A stretch of DNA of 18,008 bases, taken from Bacteroidota bacterium. GTDB taxonomy: Bacteria; Bacteroidota; Bacteroidia; B-17B0; Aurantibacillaceae. The notes under the pieces were generated by a model that was not told where the DNA came from, searched no databases, and worked only from the letters and a program-made list of their open reading frames with translations. The stretch's first letter is position 1. Each line of letters starts with the position of its first letter. Below, one piece after another: positions 1 through 5,768 of the stretch. The stretch lies in NCBI GenBank assembly GCA_016702705.1, contig JADJDM010000031.1:1-18008 (forward strand), written 5' to 3'. Made by a program: the position numbers and the translations under genes.

Positions 1-153
1 GAAGTTTACCACGAAGGAAAAGGAACTACTTTAAAACAATTTGAAGATAAAATAAAGCGTGAAGCACGAGCAGAAAAGAACTTTAACGCTTGGTTATTTA
101 CACAACAAACTAAAATAAAACAACATGAGCAACTACATATTAGTAAGAGATAA
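1..153 (+). CDS. C-terminal end of an unrecognised phage protein (partial)
   Basis: The frame is open from the window edge to a TAA at 151-153, giving 50 residues. The piece is highly charged and helical (FEDKIKREARAEKNFNAW near its middle) and rich in Lys, Gln and Glu. Its end overlaps the ATG of the next gene at 125 by 29 bases, as in a tightly packed phage early operon. I do not recognise the family. The position upstream of a VRR-NUC nuclease gene suggests a replication or recombination accessory protein, but that is inference from context only. Confidence 0.55.
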   Translation, partial: EVYHEGKGTTLKQFEDKIKREARAEKNFNAWLFTQQTKIKQHEQLHISKR

Positions 154-370
154 AAACGGGTGTATTACTGCCAAAGTTCCAGCATCAGCTTCAGTTATAA
201 TATACAAAAACGAAGTACTAAAGTTCTTAGATGAATTACATAAATGCTCAAAGTACAATAAACCATTTAGAACGTTTAAACAATTTCAATTCGATTGGAT
301 TGTTAAACAACGTAATGAAAGGAAACAAAGGCAGATAATGAAACATAAAAAAATACAAGCGAAATGGTAA
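125..370 (+). CDS. Small basic phage protein of unknown function
   Basis: An 81-residue protein with an ATG start inside the previous gene; its TAA overlaps the ATG of the next gene at 364. The N-terminal half (about residues 3-30) alternates hydrophobic residues and may form a small beta fold. The C-terminal third (about 55-81) is strongly basic (KQRNERKQRQIMKHKKIQ), which would suit nucleic-acid binding. I do not recognise a family. Overlaps on both sides show it belongs to the same co-translated operon. Confidence 0.7.
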   Translation: MSNYILVRDKNGCITAKVPASASVIIYKNEVLKFLDELHKCSKYNKPFRTFKQFQFDWIVKQRNERKQRQIMKHKKIQAKW

Positions 371-519
371 GCAAACTAAAAATAAAAGAACCCGACTACA
401 AAGCATTGTATGAAAGCAGACAAGCTAAAATAGATAGCCTTAACAAAACTATTGCAGGTCTTAGAGGCAGAAATACTAAATTAGAAAATGAAATAATTAA
501 ACTAAAAAGAAATGGCTAA
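364..519 (+). CDS. 51-residue coiled-coil protein
   Basis: A short ORF from ATG 364 to TAA 517-519. It overlaps the stop of the preceding gene and the ATG of the following gene (512), so all three appear translationally coupled. After about residue 16 the sequence is a continuous amphipathic helix (SRQAKIDSLNKTIAGLRGRN, then TKLENEIIKLKRNG) with heptad-spaced Ile and Leu, so it probably forms a coiled coil. No catalytic motif is present and I do not recognise the family. The overlaps at both ends are the main argument that it is real. Confidence 0.6.
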   Translation: MVSKLKIKEPDYKALYESRQAKIDSLNKTIAGLRGRNTKLENEIIKLKRNG

Positions 520-871
520 AATCTTATTTGATGCCACCTTAGAAGGCATAAGTACAAGAGTTGATAAAACTATCAAAGTAACTTTAGGCACTCAGGAAAT
601 GGATTCTAAACAAGCTATGGGATTATTTGAGATGAGAAGTAAGTTTATCAAAGTTTTGTTTTCCGATTCCGCTATTGAGCAAAAAGAAGTTGAGGCGGTT
701 AATAGCCTGGAGTTAAAAGATACAAGTAATACCAAAAGTAAAAGCCAACGTTTAAGAAACACGCTTTACATTCAATGGCAGCAATTAGGATCTATTGGTA
801 CTTTTGATGGCTTCTATGCTGGTCAAATGGAAAGCTTAATCGAGTTGGTTAAATCTAAATTACAGAAATGA
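512..871 (+). CDS. Conserved phage protein encoded next to a VRR-NUC nuclease
   Basis: A 119-residue protein. The N-terminal half is beta-rich (LFDATLEGISTRVDKTIKVTL) and is followed by a helix reading MDSKQAMGLFEMRSKF. A linker (about residues 62-78) leads to a C-terminal helical part: SQRLRNTLYIQWQQ, then FDGFYAGQMESLIELVKSKL. From memory, this architecture with the SxSQRLR...FY..QME.LI..VK signature recurs in phage genomes, but I know of no established function. The ATG overlaps the upstream coiled-coil gene, and the stop overlaps the ATG of the nuclease gene (ATGA at 868), so it may work with that nuclease. A role in DNA metabolism is inference from context. Confidence 0.75.
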   Translation: MAKILFDATLEGISTRVDKTIKVTLGTQEMDSKQAMGLFEMRSKFIKVLFSDSAIEQKEVEAVNSLELKDTSNTKSKSQRLRNTLYIQWQQLGSIGTFDGFYAGQMESLIELVKSKLQK

Positions 872-1194
872 AACATAACGAATCAAAAATACAAATCGAA
901 TTGGTTAAATACATTCGCTATTTATACCCTAAATCAATTTTGTTTGCTGTGCCAAATGGTGGGCAGCGTTCAATCATTACAGCAGCTTATTTAAAGCGTG
1001 AGGGTGTATTACATGGTGTTTCTGACTTGATTTGGATTAATGAAGGAAAAACGTATTTCTTTGAGGTTAAAACCGACAAAGGAACTCAATCGGTATATCA
1101 AAAAGAGTTTCAAGCTGCAATCGAAAAGCAACATCTTCGCTATGCCATTTTAAGAAGTACAAAAGATTTTGATAATTTCCTAAAATTAATTTAA
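868..1194 (+). CDS. VRR-NUC domain nuclease
   Basis: A 108-residue, single-domain VRR-NUC protein (PD-(D/E)XK superfamily), the small stand-alone form common in phages. Features that fit the family: Glu5 and Gln9 in the first helix, the PNGG turn at 29-32, a GVSDLIW strand with catalytic-type Asp53, and FFEVK with Glu66 and Lys68, followed by Gln74 and Gln78 in a helix. These match the metal-binding D...ExK core. Stand-alone VRR-NUC proteins are thought to be structure-specific endonucleases acting on branched DNA such as Holliday junctions during replication, recombination or packaging. It is the last gene of the overlapping early cluster and is followed by about 370 bases of non-coding structured sequence. 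Confidence 0.9.
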   Translation: MKHNESKIQIELVKYIRYLYPKSILFAVPNGGQRSIITAAYLKREGVLHGVSDLIWINEGKTYFFEVKTDKGTQSVYQKEFQAAIEKQHLRYAILRSTKDFDNFLKLI

Positions 1195-1221
1195 ATGTTA
1201 AAAATGTTAAATTATTTTTAT

Positions 1222-1229
1222 TATATTTG
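1222..1229 (+). promoter_or_regulatory. Bacteroidota-type promoter, -7 element TATATTTG
   Basis: TATATTTG matches the Bacteroidota -7 consensus TAnnTTTG and is followed by CATC. It lies 28 bases after the nuclease stop. The upstream region is A/T-rich with no clear TTG -33 element. Transcription would start near 1235, right at the base of the long RNA stem described next. The same 12-base core recurs at 1885. Confidence 0.55.
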
Positions 1230-1235
1230 CATCGT

Positions 1236-1336
1236 TAGTATGTGAGAGTACAACAAAGCGGAAAAGATTATTGGTTGTAGAATCAATCCTACAACAAGCC
1301 TCTTAAAGTATCTCTCACTACTTTGGAGGCTTTTTT
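1236..1336 (+). ncRNA. Candidate structured RNA with two competing folds
   Basis: Directly after the promoter, 1237-1251 pairs with 1308-1322 in a 14-bp stem with one bulged base on each side (AGTA/TACT, GTGAGAG/CTCTCAC, TAC/GTA). Inside it a perfect 7-bp hairpin, 1274-1280 with 1289-1295 (GTTGTAG/CTACAAC), has an 8-base loop. The segment 1296-1302 (AAGCCTC) pairs with 1326-1332 (GAGGCTT), followed by a T-run. That terminator stem interleaves with the closing stem, so the two exclude each other or form a pseudoknot. No convincing ORF lies inside. I do not recognise it as a named RNA family. It could be a small phage RNA or a conditional terminator. Confidence 0.5.
1296..1336 (+). terminator. 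Rho-independent terminator of the small RNA
   Basis: A 7-bp stem AAGCCTC/GAGGCTT (1296-1302 with 1326-1332) is followed by a run of T to 1336. The 23-base loop holds the 3' arm of the upstream closing stem, so termination may depend on which fold wins. Confidence 0.55.
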
Positions 1337-1375
1337 ATGTACAAATACCAATATATTGATTAACTATTTAAACTT

Positions 1376-1505
1376 TACTCGTAAGGCAAAGCGAGTATTT
1401 AACCGCCTACACTTCAATAGGGATATTGTTGGAACAGATAAATGCTCCTATGTTCGGAGCGAGGAATATTGTTTTTCATTAGGGGGAGCTTTTTCTTTCT
1501 TCTTT
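1376..1505 (+). other. Non-coding stretch with hairpins and a possible second terminator
   Basis: Three elements are visible. A perfect 6-bp hairpin TACTCG/CGAGTA joins 1376-1381 with 1392-1397. A 5-bp hairpin GCTCC/GGAGC joins 1444-1448 with 1456-1460. A second GGAGC at 1485-1489 is followed by a T/C-rich run and could pair with the same GCTCC. The start- and stop-bounded frame here (1323-1517) begins with TTG inside the upstream terminator and has a low-complexity Phe/Leu tail, so I do not call it a gene. Confidence 0.35.
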
Positions 1506-1568
1506 TTACTTTTATAGTGAAACACGTTTTTCTTTTTCTTCTTTCTTTTGGAATAGTATCAATAAAAT

Positions 1569-1849
1569 ATGAATACAACAGATTATAAATTGTACTTACA
1601 AAGTATAGAGTGGAAACAAAAGAGAATTATTGTTTTCAGTTAGAGGCAAAGTGTGTGAAAGGTGTAAATCAACTAAAGAAATACAAGTTCATCATAAAAC
1701 TTACGCTAATCTTTAAAAAAAAACTAAATGATTTAGAAGTGATTTGTAAAAAGTGCCATTATAAAGAACATTTTACTAAGAAAGGCAAAAAGAAACCTAT
1801 ACTTTCAGTTAAACAGATTTTAGCACAAAAAGTTAATCGTAAAAAATAA
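1569..1849 (+). pseudogene. HNH endonuclease broken by two 1-base insertions
   Basis: The gene starts at ATG 1569 and runs through three frames. Residues to EWKQ are in the first frame. After an extra A near 1618-1621 the second frame gives VRGKVCERC, then EIQVHHKTYANL. After an extra T/A near 1712-1722 the third frame gives LNDLEVICKKCHYKEHF and a basic tail. Removing one base at each homopolymer yields about 92 residues. These contain two zinc-type CxxC pairs (codons at 1654/1663 and 1745/1754), the HH of the HNH core (1690, 1693) and the final CH...H (1757, 1769). This is the normal arrangement of small phage HNH nucleases, which nick or cut DNA and often assist packaging or act as free-standing homing enzymes. 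No catalytic residue seems lost, so a sequencing error is as likely as true inactivation. Confidence 0.8.
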
Positions 1850-1884
1850 ATGTCAAAATAGTTTTTTTATATTAATTATAATAC

Positions 1885-1892
1885 TATATTTG
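1885..1892 (+). promoter_or_regulatory. Bacteroidota-type promoter, -7 element TATATTTG
   Basis: TATATTTGCATC is identical over 12 bases to the promoter core at 1222. It lies 18 bases upstream of the ATG at 1910, after a T-run at 1862-1868 in roughly the -33 position. It would drive the small-gene cluster 1910-2926. Confidence 0.55.
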
Positions 1893-1909
1893 CATCAAAA
1901 CTAAACAAC

Positions 1910-2166
1910 ATGAAAAACATTAAACAACTAACAAACGTATTAGCCCTTTGTACTATTGTAGTGTTATCTTGCTGGGTATCATTATTAGCAGCCTCAAAAA
2001 GAGATGCTGAAGTGTAGGAGCCATTCATTTTACAAACACACATAGCGATTCTATTAATTCAATTAACTATAAGAACCCATTTAATTGATGGCCAAGAAGT
2101 CAGAACTGCCCCGAGGTAAAAGTAGAGAAAGATTCAGAAGGTAATTACACATTTTATTATAACTAA
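1910..2166 (+). pseudogene. Small membrane-anchored protein, reading frame broken
   Basis: The ATG at 1910 gives a clean 35-residue piece with one hydrophobic segment (about residues 10-26: VLALCTIVVLSCWVSLL) before a TAG at 2015. Protein-like sequence then continues in other frames: VGAIHFTNTHSDSIN from 2014, IDGQEVRTAP from about 2084, and EVKVEKDSEGNYTFYYN to the TAA at 2164. Three 1-base shifts (near 2012, 2080 and 2110, the last in a CCCC run) would join them into one protein of about 85 residues. It would have an N-terminal signal or anchor and a small extracytoplasmic domain. I do not recognise the family. Alternatively only the 35-residue ORF is real. Confidence 0.4.
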
Positions 2167-2170
2167 AGAA

Positions 2171-2517
2171 ATGGAAAAGCTATTGATATTGGCCAACGTA
2201 TCCAAATAGAACAACAAAAAGGGGCTGAGGAAGATGGTATTAAATATTATCATTTAGTCAGTACTCATCGTGGAAATAGATACTTTAAAGTTGATTGGTT
2301 AAATAATACTTGTATTCAAATAGTAATAACAAGCGGTGAATTAAAGAAAGGTAGAGCGCACAATGTAGGAGTTTATACATTAGCAATGTCATCTTTTAGA
2401 GGTACATATTATTGGTTCTTCAATACCAAGAAATTAAGCGGAAATACAAAGCTGTTAGCCACTACAAAAAATCAATATGAAATTGCATTCAATAACATAA
2501 TAAAAAAACTAAAGTGA
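2171..2517 (+). CDS. Unrecognised 115-residue protein, frame broken near its start
   Basis: From 2174 to the TGA at 2515-2517 one frame is open with good protein character (AIDIGQRIQIEQQK, KYYHLVSTHRGNRYFKVDW, RGTYYWFFNTKKL). It has no start codon of its own at its upstream end. The ATG at 2171 is one base out of frame. Adding one A to the AAAA run at 2175-2178 gives MEKAIDIGQRI and a complete protein of about 115 residues. The content is mixed alpha/beta and rich in aromatics around residues 25-80, with no membrane segment or known motif. The stop overlaps the GTG start of the next gene, supporting an operon. I do not recognise the family. Confidence 0.5.
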
Positions 2518-2810
2518 GAAAATTACTAATAGTTGCGGAAATGAGATCCTTAGAAAAACAGGTTCATTTAGGCGAAATATCCTACTCCCGAATGATTGAA
2601 ATAATTAATGAGAAAGCTGACACTTTATTAAGCGATAAATTATTATTGGCTTATTGCGAGATAGACGAGTTAACTAAGGAAGTGGAGCATAAAAATCATA
2701 CAATAGAAAATGATGCTATACATATTGAAACCTTAACTAAGGAAGTGGAAAGGCTGAGGAACTTAAATAAAAGGTTATTTACTTTATGGAGAATTTATAC
2801 GAAGCTGTGA
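2514..2810 (+). CDS. Coiled-coil protein with an internal heptad repeat
   Basis: A 98-residue protein starting at GTG 2514, which overlaps the preceding TGA (GTGA). The N-terminal half (MRKLLIVAEMRSLEKQVHLG onward) is helical. Residues about 45-90 form a coiled coil that contains LTKEVE twice, exactly 21 residues (three heptads) apart. At the DNA level this is a 17-bp exact direct repeat. No catalytic motif is visible and I do not recognise the family. It lies near the end of the plus-strand unit, just before the convergence with the late operon. Confidence 0.55.
   Translation: MRKLLIVAEMRSLEKQVHLGEISYSRMIEIINEKADTLLSDKLLLAYCEIDELTKEVEHKNHTIENDAIHIETLTKEVERLRNLNKRLFTLWRIYTKL
2670..2749 (+). 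repeat. 17-bp direct repeat, 63-bp period
   Basis: TTAACTAAGGAAGTGGA occurs at 2670-2686 and 2733-2749. The offset of 63 bp equals 21 codons, or three heptads, so the duplication keeps both frame and coiled-coil register. Confidence 0.8.
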
Positions 2811-2926
2811 AATATCAATAAGTAAAAACTTTAGTACATCATTTAACAGAAATAAGAGAATCCATTAACAACCTAAAAAGTAAGATACTAAACAGGAAAA
2901 GGTGCAAACTAATAATAAGCCGCTGA
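2786..2926 (+). pseudogene. Small helical ORF with an in-frame stop
   Basis: The ATG at 2786 overlaps the end of the preceding gene and reads MENLYEAVKYQ, then a TAA at 2819-2821. The same frame then continues with a helical, charged sequence (VKTLVHHLTEIRESINNLKS, then KILNRKRCKL) to a TGA at 2924-2926. The sequence on both sides looks like one small coiled-coil protein of about 46 residues interrupted by a single nonsense codon. That fits a substitution or a sequencing error in CAATAAG. The function is unknown and the call is tentative. Confidence 0.3.
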
Positions 2927-2963
2927 GTACCATAATGCAGCGTGAGTTTATCTCTTAATGGCG

Positions 2964-3009
2964 AAGGCACAGCGTAAATTAGGTTATCATTAATTTGGTA
3001 GCCTTTTTT
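2964..3009 (+). terminator. Terminator ending the plus-strand transcription unit
   Basis: AAGGC (2964-2968) pairs with GCCTT (3001-3005). Inside, a perfect 6-bp stem AAATTA/TAATTT (2976-2981 with 2991-2996) has a 9-base loop. A T-run follows to 3009. An alternative hairpin AGGTTA/TAGCCT also ends at the T-run. Just upstream, CGCTG (2921-2925) can pair with either of two CAGCG copies (2938-2942, 2970-2974). No comparable T-run is present on the minus strand, so late transcripts may run on antisense through this area. Confidence 0.6.
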
Positions 3010-3511
3010 ATTTCAGTATTGCAATAACACCCGTTGCAATTATACCACCAACTAACCAACGTTTATGCCTCTTATGTTTCTTTACCTCTTTAGTTAGTCC
3101 AACGATTGTAGTAGAATCAATTTGAGAGGCTTTTTTGTAGTTGCCTATTATAACGCTATCAACTTTAATAACGTTCTTTAAATCGGTTATAAGTGATGAA
3201 TCAACAACTATGATACTATCACAAGCCTTAATGATTGGGGCGCAAATTTGAACTAAAGTAGTATCGTGAACTATTGTTCTATAACGTTTGATAACCTCAA
3301 CTCTTAAAGTATCTTTTTTTTTAACTTGTACCAATAAAGAATCTTTTATTTTAGTCTGTTCCGCAATCACTTGTTTAAGGCTATCAGTACCATTATAAGT
3401 TATAATCTCGCCTTTATTTTGGCACTTATCGAATAAGAATAAACAGATACAAAGTATTGCAATAAAAGTTATTGACATACTGATTATTCTACTCAGGTTT
3501 AGGCTCTTCAT
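3008..3511 (-). CDS. Spanin-like lysis protein with a membrane segment at each end
   Basis: A 167-residue protein. Residues about 9-28 form a hydrophobic N-terminal segment (ISMSITFIAILCICLFLF). The middle (about 45-140) is a polar helix or coil rich in Asp, Ser, Ile and Val with repeated KDSLL, KDTL and DSIIVVDSS units. The C-terminus (about 148-167) is again hydrophobic after a basic cluster (KKHKRHKRWLVGGIIATG). No lipobox is obvious. It is the last gene of the late operon and overlaps the holin-like gene, the place where Rz-like spanins are encoded. Spanins connect inner and outer membranes and disrupt the outer membrane at the end of lysis. The role is inferred from topology and position; no sequence family is recognised with certainty. 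Confidence 0.55.
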   Translation of the reverse strand: MKSLNLSRIISMSITFIAILCICLFLFDKCQNKGEIITYNGTDSLKQVIAEQTKIKDSLLVQVKKKDTLRVEVIKRYRTIVHDTTLVQICAPIIKACDSIIVVDSSLITDLKNVIKVDSVIIGNYKKASQIDSTTIVGLTKEVKKHKRHKRWLVGGIIATGVIAILK

Positions 3512-3761
3512 TTTTAATGTCTTTTTGTATTTGCTTTACTTGGAAACCAGCATAAACCATTTTAGCAGTAAACACTAATAAAATATCTGTTGTTGTCATT
3601 TCGTGGTGGTGTTCCCAAACATAATAATCGACAACTAAATTAGCCGATAAAAACAAAAATAAACGTTCTAATCGCTTACTTGAATAATGTGAAGGCTCAT
3701 TGCTTAATGTTTTGTTAAGTTCTTTTAAGTGCCACAATAGGCGGTTATAGGCTTTTTTCAT
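3489..3761 (-). CDS. Putative holin
   Basis: A 90-residue protein with two predicted hydrophobic stretches, about residues 33-50 (RLFLFLSANLVVDYYVW) and 58-76 (TDILLVFTAKMVYAGFQV). They are separated by a short HHHEM loop, with a charged N-terminus and a charged KNEEPKPE tail. Size, two-segment topology and position between an endolysin and a spanin-like gene fit a holin that permeabilises the inner membrane to release the endolysin. Its start overlaps the end of the endolysin gene and its stop overlaps the next gene. The family assignment rests on context. Confidence 0.55.
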   Translation of the reverse strand: MKKAYNRLLWHLKELNKTLSNEPSHYSSKRLERLFLFLSANLVVDYYVWEHHHEMTTTDILLVFTAKMVYAGFQVKQIQKDIKNEEPKPE

Positions 3762-4320
3762 CTAATAAGGTATATGTAAATTTTGTTTGTCCACTATTTT
3801 TGCAAAGTTCAATTAAATGTTCTTTGTCTTTCCATACGTTTAAAACTTGACACCCTGCACTCCAACTACCTACAATTGTAGATTTAGCTAATTTATTAGC
3901 ACCATGAATGTTTGCGCCTATTGTACTACCTTCTTGCCAACTTGCAACAGCATCTTTATCATTTAGTACAATCCCATCTTTGTCATCTTCACGTAAACCG
4001 TATATCTTACCGCTTGATTTTAAACATACATGGTCTGCCTTACCTTGATGTAATCCTACCGAATAAGCATCAATCATTTGATTTGGCATCATTACCCAAC
4101 AGCCTTTCGGGTTAAGTAATTTCTTTTGGTAAGTTGTTCCAGGTTCTGTTGTGCAAGTTGTAATGAATAAATCATTTTTATAAACAACACAAATAAAATC
4201 ATTGAAAGCATCAGGCACTTGTAACGTTGTTCTAATACCAACAATATGAACTTTATCTTCAAACCATTTATAACCTAACTTATTAAAAGCGTTTTGTAAA
4301 GTTTCAATTGTTATCTTCAT
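3745..4320 (-). CDS. Endolysin with an L,D-transpeptidase/peptidase-like fold
   Basis: A 191-residue protein with no signal peptide. The active-site-like cluster is IHGAN at 138-142 (His139) followed by SAGCQVL at 154-160 (Ser154, Gly156, Cys157). This matches the H...S-x-G-C pattern of YkuD-type L,D-transpeptidases and related phage peptidoglycan peptidases. The preceding strands (FICVVYKNDLFITTCTTEPG, then the IDAYSVGLHQGK region) also fit proteins of this kind found as endolysins in Bacteroidota phages. It probably cleaves peptide cross-links in the cell wall. It lies directly before the putative holin and overlaps its start, and begins at an ATG overlapping the previous gene's end, so it forms a compact lysis cassette. 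Confidence 0.75.
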   Translation of the reverse strand: MKITIETLQNAFNKLGYKWFEDKVHIVGIRTTLQVPDAFNDFICVVYKNDLFITTCTTEPGTTYQKKLLNPKGCWVMMPNQMIDAYSVGLHQGKADHVCLKSSGKIYGLREDDKDGIVLNDKDAVASWQEGSTIGANIHGANKLAKSTIVGSWSAGCQVLNVWKDKEHLIELCKNSGQTKFTYTLLDEKSL

Positions 4321-4601
4321 TTCCTTCTTTTAATTTCAGTTTGATTCGGCAATATTGCCATTAACCTAATAATATCTTTTTCAATTTCGGTAGTTCTATT
4401 GCTGTTGTTTTGGGTTAGTATTTGAACTTCATTAAACTTACTATCAATACTCTCTTTATCTTTGAAACTCAATAACTCAATCTTTTCAATCTTAGTTTCA
4501 ATAGTATTTAGCTTGGTTATTCCATACCACAAACCACTACCACATAATACAATTAGAGGTAAACGTTTTAACGTTTCATCTAAGTAGTTTACTTTTGTCA
4601 T
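4317..4601 (-). CDS. Small single-pass membrane protein of the lysis cassette
   Basis: A 94-residue protein. One hydrophobic segment (about residues 13-28, RLPLIVLCGSGLWYGI) is followed by a long charged helix with coiled-coil character (LNTIETKIEKIELLSFKDKE onward) and a basic end (EIKRRK). It overlaps the upstream 45-residue gene by a TGA/ATG junction and overlaps the endolysin start. An antiholin, holin partner or spanin accessory role is possible from topology and position, but no family is recognised. Confidence 0.55.
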   Translation of the reverse strand: MTKVNYLDETLKRLPLIVLCGSGLWYGITKLNTIETKIEKIELLSFKDKESIDSKFNEVQILTQNNSNRTTEIEKDIIRLMAILPNQTEIKRRK

Positions 4602-4735
4602 ACATTTTCTTCTAATGGTTGTTCATCAGGTACTTCAATTACTTCTACTAAAACCATTCCTTTGTTAACTGGGTGGTCTAATCCTTTATCTATTTCTTCT
4701 TCTGTGGCTTTAAGCCAAATGTTTTGTTGTGCCAT
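4598..4735 (-). CDS. 45-residue acidic protein between fibre and lysis genes
   Basis: A short ORF from an ATG at 4735, 4 bases after the fibre stop, to a TGA that overlaps the next ATG (GTATGAC). It reads MAQQNIWLKATEEEIDKGLD and continues through VNKGMVLVEVIEVPDEQP to an acidic end. The tight spacing on both sides supports translation. The role is unknown; it may be a small fibre-associated protein. Confidence 0.5.
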   Translation of the reverse strand: MAQQNIWLKATEEEIDKGLDHPVNKGMVLVEVIEVPDEQPLEENV

Positions 4736-4739
4736 AATG

Positions 4740-5768
4740 TTAAGATGAAAAGTACATATATAAAGTGGGCACTACTGAACTAGTAGGAACAAGAGTTCCA
4801 AGTGCTGTTGTTGGTAGTGTTCCCGAATAAGCTTGATCGACTGTGAAAAATGTAATAGGAGTAGTCCCTAGCGAACTTGTATGTCCTAAGTTAATTACTG
4901 CAGAGCCTGATAAAGCCCTAACTGTTATATTTGCAACGCTATTATGATTTATGTATAAATAATAAAGACCAGGAGTTAAAATGGTATTTACGCCAGTTAT
5001 TAATTGAGCGGTTGCAGAATCTCCTAAAATAGTACCTGCGGTTAAAACTAAATTATTTGGCAACATATCCAAACTATCATAAATCCCAATAATTAAAACA
5101 CTGCCAGCCGTGCCAGCTCCAGTTAAGTGCATTCCAATCTCTTCAATAGTAGTTGTTTTAGAAACAATATAAGGAAAATAATAAGACGTATTTCTTACCG
5201 TGCCGAATGTACTAAAGGCAGATGCGTTAAGGGCTTGAGTGTAATATAGTTTAAAAGTTGCTGCACCCGTTTTCTTATAATAAGAAATATCATAAGGTAG
5301 TTGAGCAATAGTAGCTTTCAAAGCCAAAGCATCAAATACAGCATTCTGTGAAGGCGCAATAGTTGTTACTCCGTTAGTTATTGAATCGGCTACCTTACCA
5401 TCTGCATAAGCATTTGATGTTGTATTAGCAGCGTTATCGCCCGTATTAGTTCCGCTTGTATTACCTATTACTACTAATTGAGCATCGGTAACGTAATTGT
5501 CATCAGAACCTTTTAATGGCTCTTTATTGTTTAGGACTGTTTGTAAGTCAGTTTGATTTGATAAAGTTCCTGTAATTCCACCCCATGTTGCAGTACCTCC
5601 AGCACCACGAAAAGTTAAAGCAGATAAAGCAGTAACGCCATCGGCTAACTTATAGCGACCATCTTCATGGTAAATTATTTCACCATCATCAAATACAATA
5701 GCAGCGTTAGTCGTAAACCACGCATCATTGTTTGTTTGAAATAATATTTGTCCTGGTATATTTGCCAT
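4740..5768 (-). CDS. Tail fibre / receptor-binding-like protein
   Basis: A 342-residue protein. The N-terminus (IPGQILFQTNNDAWF, then IIYHEDGRYKLADGVTALSA) resembles the particle-attachment part of Bacteroidota phage fibres, where a 'stimulus' or grid phrase precedes repeats. The WGGITGTLSNQTDLQTVLNN and VTDAQLVVIGNTSGTNTGDN segments are short phrases that recur in such fibre proteins. The C-terminal half (about residues 165-342) is beta-rich, with many Thr, Ser, Gly and Tyr, and is probably the receptor-binding head. The gene starts at an ATG abutting the stop of the upstream gene and lies just before the lysis genes, a common place for fibres. Binding to a host surface glycan or protein is inference. 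Confidence 0.7.
   Translation of the reverse strand: MANIPGQILFQTNNDAWFTTNAAIVFDDGEIIYHEDGRYKLADGVTALSALTFRGAGGTATWGGITGTLSNQTDLQTVLNNKEPLKGSDDNYVTDAQLVVIGNTSGTNTGDNAANTTSNAYADGKVADSITNGVTTIAPSQNAVFDALALKATIAQLPYDISYYKKTGAATFKLYYTQALNASAFSTFGTVRNTSYYFPYIVSKTTTIEEIGMHLTGAGTAGSVLIIGIYDSLDMLPNNLVLTAGTILGDSATAQLITGVNTILTPGLYYLYINHNSVANITVRALSGSAVINLGHTSSLGTTPITFFTVDQAYSGTLPTTALGTLVPTSSVVPTLYMYFSS

Noticed and set aside
1323..1517. 64-codon plus-strand ORF starting with TTG
   Set aside because: It starts inside the terminator stem, ends in a low-complexity Phe/Leu tail from a T/C-rich run, and overlaps clear hairpins.
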